Shown: in pieces, positions 62,444 through 64,000 of the stretch
Layout: every line of letters begins with the position of its first letter
Position numbering within the stretch: position 1 is the stretch's first letter
Assembly (NCBI RefSeq): GCF_044628455.1
Contig: NZ_JBIYZW010000003.1
Coordinates: 1 to 64,000 of the forward strand
From: Solirubrum sp044628455
Lineage (GTDB): Bacteria; Bacteroidota; Bacteroidia; Cytophagales; Hymenobacteraceae
Direction of reading: 5' to 3'
Length of the DNA: 64,000 bases
The notes under the pieces: generated by a model
Seen by the model: only the letters and a program-made list of their open reading frames with translations
Told to the model about the DNA's origin: nothing
Database searches by the model: none
Program-made: the position numbers and the translations under genes

Positions 62444-62721
62444 TGGCACGTTCGCTTAAAAAAGGCCCGTACATCGACTTCCGCCTGGAGCGGAAGGTGC
62501 AGGTGATGGAGGAGTCCAACAAGAAATCGGTGGTAAAGACCTGGTCGCGCCGCTCGATGATTTCGCCGGACTTCGTAGGGCATACCTTCGCCGTACACAA
62601 CGGCAATAAATTTATCCCGGTGTACGTGACCGAAAACATGGTCGGTCACAAGCTCGGTGAGTTCGCGCCCACGCGCAACTTCCGCGGCCACGTCGCCAAA
62701 AAAGACAAAGGCAAGCGCTAA
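62443..62721 (+). CDS. rpsS: 30S ribosomal protein S19
   Basis: S19 of the small-subunit head. The 92-residue protein has MARSLKKGPYIDFRLERKVQ, WSRRSMISPDFVGHTFAVHN and LGEFAPTRNFRGHVAKKDKG. It shares one base with the rplB stop and is 3 bases before rplV. Confidence 0.98.
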   Translation: MARSLKKGPYIDFRLERKVQVMEESNKKSVVKTWSRRSMISPDFVGHTFAVHNGNKFIPVYVTENMVGHKLGEFAPTRNFRGHVAKKDKGKR

Positions 62722-62724
62722 GAC

Positions 62725-63228
62725 ATGGAAGCAGTAGCCAAACTCCGTAATGTTCCGACCTCGCCGCGCAAAATGCGCCTCGTGGCCGGCCTCGTACGCG
62801 GCAAAAGCGTTACCCGTGCCTTGGGCTTGTTGAAGTTTGAGGCTAATTCGGGCGCCGAGCGCATCGAGAAACTGCTCCTGTCGGCCCTGGCCAACTGGCA
62901 GCAGAAGAACGAGGACGAGCGCATTGAAGACGCCAACCTCTACATCAAAGAGATTTTCGTGGATGAAGGCCGTCAGCTGAAGCGTCTGCGCCCCGCCCCC
63001 CAGGGCCGTGGCCACCGCATCCGCAAGCGCAGCAACCACGTCACGCTGATCATTGATTCGAAGGTGGAAGCCATTGGCAGCCGCCAGGGTCTGAAGGACG
63101 CCGCCGCCAAGCAGGAAACTGCGCCCGCCGCTGCCGTTGCTCCGGCTGCCGAAGAGGCTCCGAAGAAGACGACGCGTCGCTCGACCAAGAAAGCTGATAC
63201 CCAAACCGCGGCCGACGCCACCGAATAA
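62725..63228 (+). CDS. rplV: 50S ribosomal protein L22 with long C-terminal tail
   Basis: L22 lines the exit tunnel. The 167-residue protein has the core RNVPTSPRKMRLVAGLVRGK and GRHQLKRLRPAPQGRGHRI-like beta hairpin, normally ending near residue 112. Residues about 112-167 are an extra Ala/Pro/Lys-rich tail (AAAVAPAAEEAPKKTTRRST), probably disordered and at the ribosome surface. It follows rpsS by 3 bases. Confidence 0.96.
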   Translation: MEAVAKLRNVPTSPRKMRLVAGLVRGKSVTRALGLLKFEANSGAERIEKLLLSALANWQQKNEDERIEDANLYIKEIFVDEGRQLKRLRPAPQGRGHRIRKRSNHVTLIIDSKVEAIGSRQGLKDAAAKQETAPAAAVAPAAEEAPKKTTRRSTKKADTQTAADATE

Positions 63229-63233
63229 GTATT

Positions 63234-64000
63234 ATGGGACAGAAAGTTAATCCGGTAGGTTTCCGCCTCGGCATCATCAAGGGTTGGGATTCGAACTGGT
63301 ACGGCGGCAAAGACTTTGCTGACAAACTGGTCGAAGACGAAAAAATCCGCAAATACATCCTGGCGCGCATCCCCAAGGGCGGCATCTCGAAGATCATCAT
63401 CGAGCGTACCCTCAAGCGCATCACCATCACCATCAACACCGCCCGTCCGGGCGTGGTAATCGGTAAGGGTGGTCAGGAAGTTGATAAGATCAAGGACGAA
63501 CTCAAGAAGCTCACGAGCAAGGACGTTCAGATCAACATCTTCGAAATCAAGCGTCCGGAACTCGACGCCAAGCTGGTCGGCGAAAGCATCGCCCAGCAGC
63601 TGCAGGCGCGTATCTCGTTCCGTCGCGCCATGAAGCAAGCCATTCAGGCCGCCCTGCGGGTAGGTGCTGAAGGCATCAAGGTGCAGTGCGGCGGCCGCCT
63701 CGGCGGTGCTGAAATTGCCCGTTCGGAACAATACAAGGAAGGCCGCACCCCGCTGCACACCCTCCGCGCTGATATTGACTACGCCCTCTCGGAAGCCCAG
63801 ACGGTGTATGGCAAAATCGGCATCAAGGTGTGGATCATGCGCGGTGAGGTATTCGGCAAGCCCGACTTGTCGCCCAACCAGCTGCTGACCCAGCAGCAGG
63901 GCCAGGGTGGCAACGACCGGGGCCCGCGCGGCGAGCGTGGTGACCGCGGCGAGCGGGGCGACCGTGGTGGCCGTGGCGGCGACCGGGGCCCGCGTGGTGG
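63234..64000 (+). CDS. rpsC: 30S ribosomal protein S3, cut by the window end, with RG-rich tail
   Basis: The reading frame is open to the last base, so at least 255 residues are encoded and the stop is outside. S3 features are MGQKVNPVGFRLGIIKGWDS, the KH RNA-binding domain (ARPGVVIGKGGQEVDKIKDE) and the C-terminal GGRLGGAEIARSEQYKEGRT PLHTLRADIDYA. After the normal end near residue 222 comes a repetitive Arg-Gly-Asp/Glu tail (GPRGERGDRGERGDRGGRGG). It follows rplV by 5 bases. Confidence 0.97.
   Translation, partial: MGQKVNPVGFRLGIIKGWDSNWYGGKDFADKLVEDEKIRKYILARIPKGGISKIIIERTLKRITITINTARPGVVIGKGGQEVDKIKDELKKLTSKDVQINIFEIKRPELDAKLVGESIAQQLQARISFRRAMKQAIQAALRVGAEGIKVQCGGRLGGAEIARSEQYKEGRTPLHTLRADIDYALSEAQTVYGKIGIKVWIMRGEVFGKPDLSPNQLLTQQQGQGGNDRGPRGERGDRGERGDRGGRGGDRGPRG

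Noticed and set aside
63900..64000. Frameshift or collagen-like gene at the window end
   Set aside because: The RG-rich region is in frame with rpsC and is a tail extension of S3.

Overview
The window looks like chromosomal DNA of a GC-rich Bacteroidota member of the Cytophagales, most likely Hymenobacter or a close relative. The evidence is the recurrent promoter motif TAnnTTTG (with TTG about 19-20 bases upstream at several tRNA and ribosomal genes), the near absence of Shine-Dalgarno sequences, SusC/BtuB-type outer-membrane proteins with CarboxypepD_reg-like domains, DUF4397/YncE-type lipoproteins, and Bacteroidota-type ribosomal proteins. No phage, transposase or CRISPR locus was found; this is mostly core genome with accessory stretches.

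Layout. 0.2-6.2 kb: small secreted protein, uvrB, tRNA-Lys/tRNA-Glu pair, large secreted six-hairpin glycosidase. 6.5-10.7 kb: ECF sigma factor, HxxxCxxC anti-sigma factor, membrane protein and a large outer-membrane receptor-like protein. 11-15.5 kb: tRNA-Gly(CCC), small membrane protein, GNAT acetyltransferase, hydrolase-like lipoprotein, B12-binding-type radical SAM protein carrying an in-frame heptanucleotide-repeat insertion. 15.5-17.6 kb: a 21-bp degenerate tandem array, a probable gene remnant, and a two-gene unit with an HMA-like/AraC fusion regulator. 17.7-21.2 kb: cobalamin uptake locus (beta-propeller lipoprotein, BtuB-like receptor, cobalamin riboswitch). 21.2-28 kb: 3-methyladenine glycosylase, THUMP-like methyltransferase, DUF4397 lipoprotein, ahcY and several envelope proteins. 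28-31 kb: GT2, GT9 and O-antigen-ligase genes. 31-35.5 kb: second ECF sigma/anti-sigma pair, gmk, nadD, and on the other strand frr, pyrH and a biotin carrier protein. 35.5-38.1 kb: M1 aminopeptidase.

38.2-64 kb is the translation/transcription core: tRNA-Tyr, tRNA-Gly, tRNA-Thr, tuf, tRNA-Trp, secE, nusG, rplKAJL, rpoB, rpoC; then a 22-bp degenerate array and four small genes; then rpsL, rpsG, fusA, rpsJ, an O-antigen-ligase-like gene sitting between rpsJ and rplC, and rplC, rplD, rplW, rplB, rpsS, rplV and rpsC (cut by the window end).

The most unusual features are two degenerate short-period tandem arrays (21 bp near 15.8 kb, 22 bp near 52.3 kb), two inverted heptanucleotide-repeat elements (one inside a coding sequence), a recurring TAnnTTTG-N4-6-ATG arrangement that predicts leaderless mRNAs, a hairpin lying on the btuB start region downstream of the riboswitch, and the envelope gene interrupting the S10 operon. 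All functional assignments come from reading the sequence and from general family knowledge; no database search was run.
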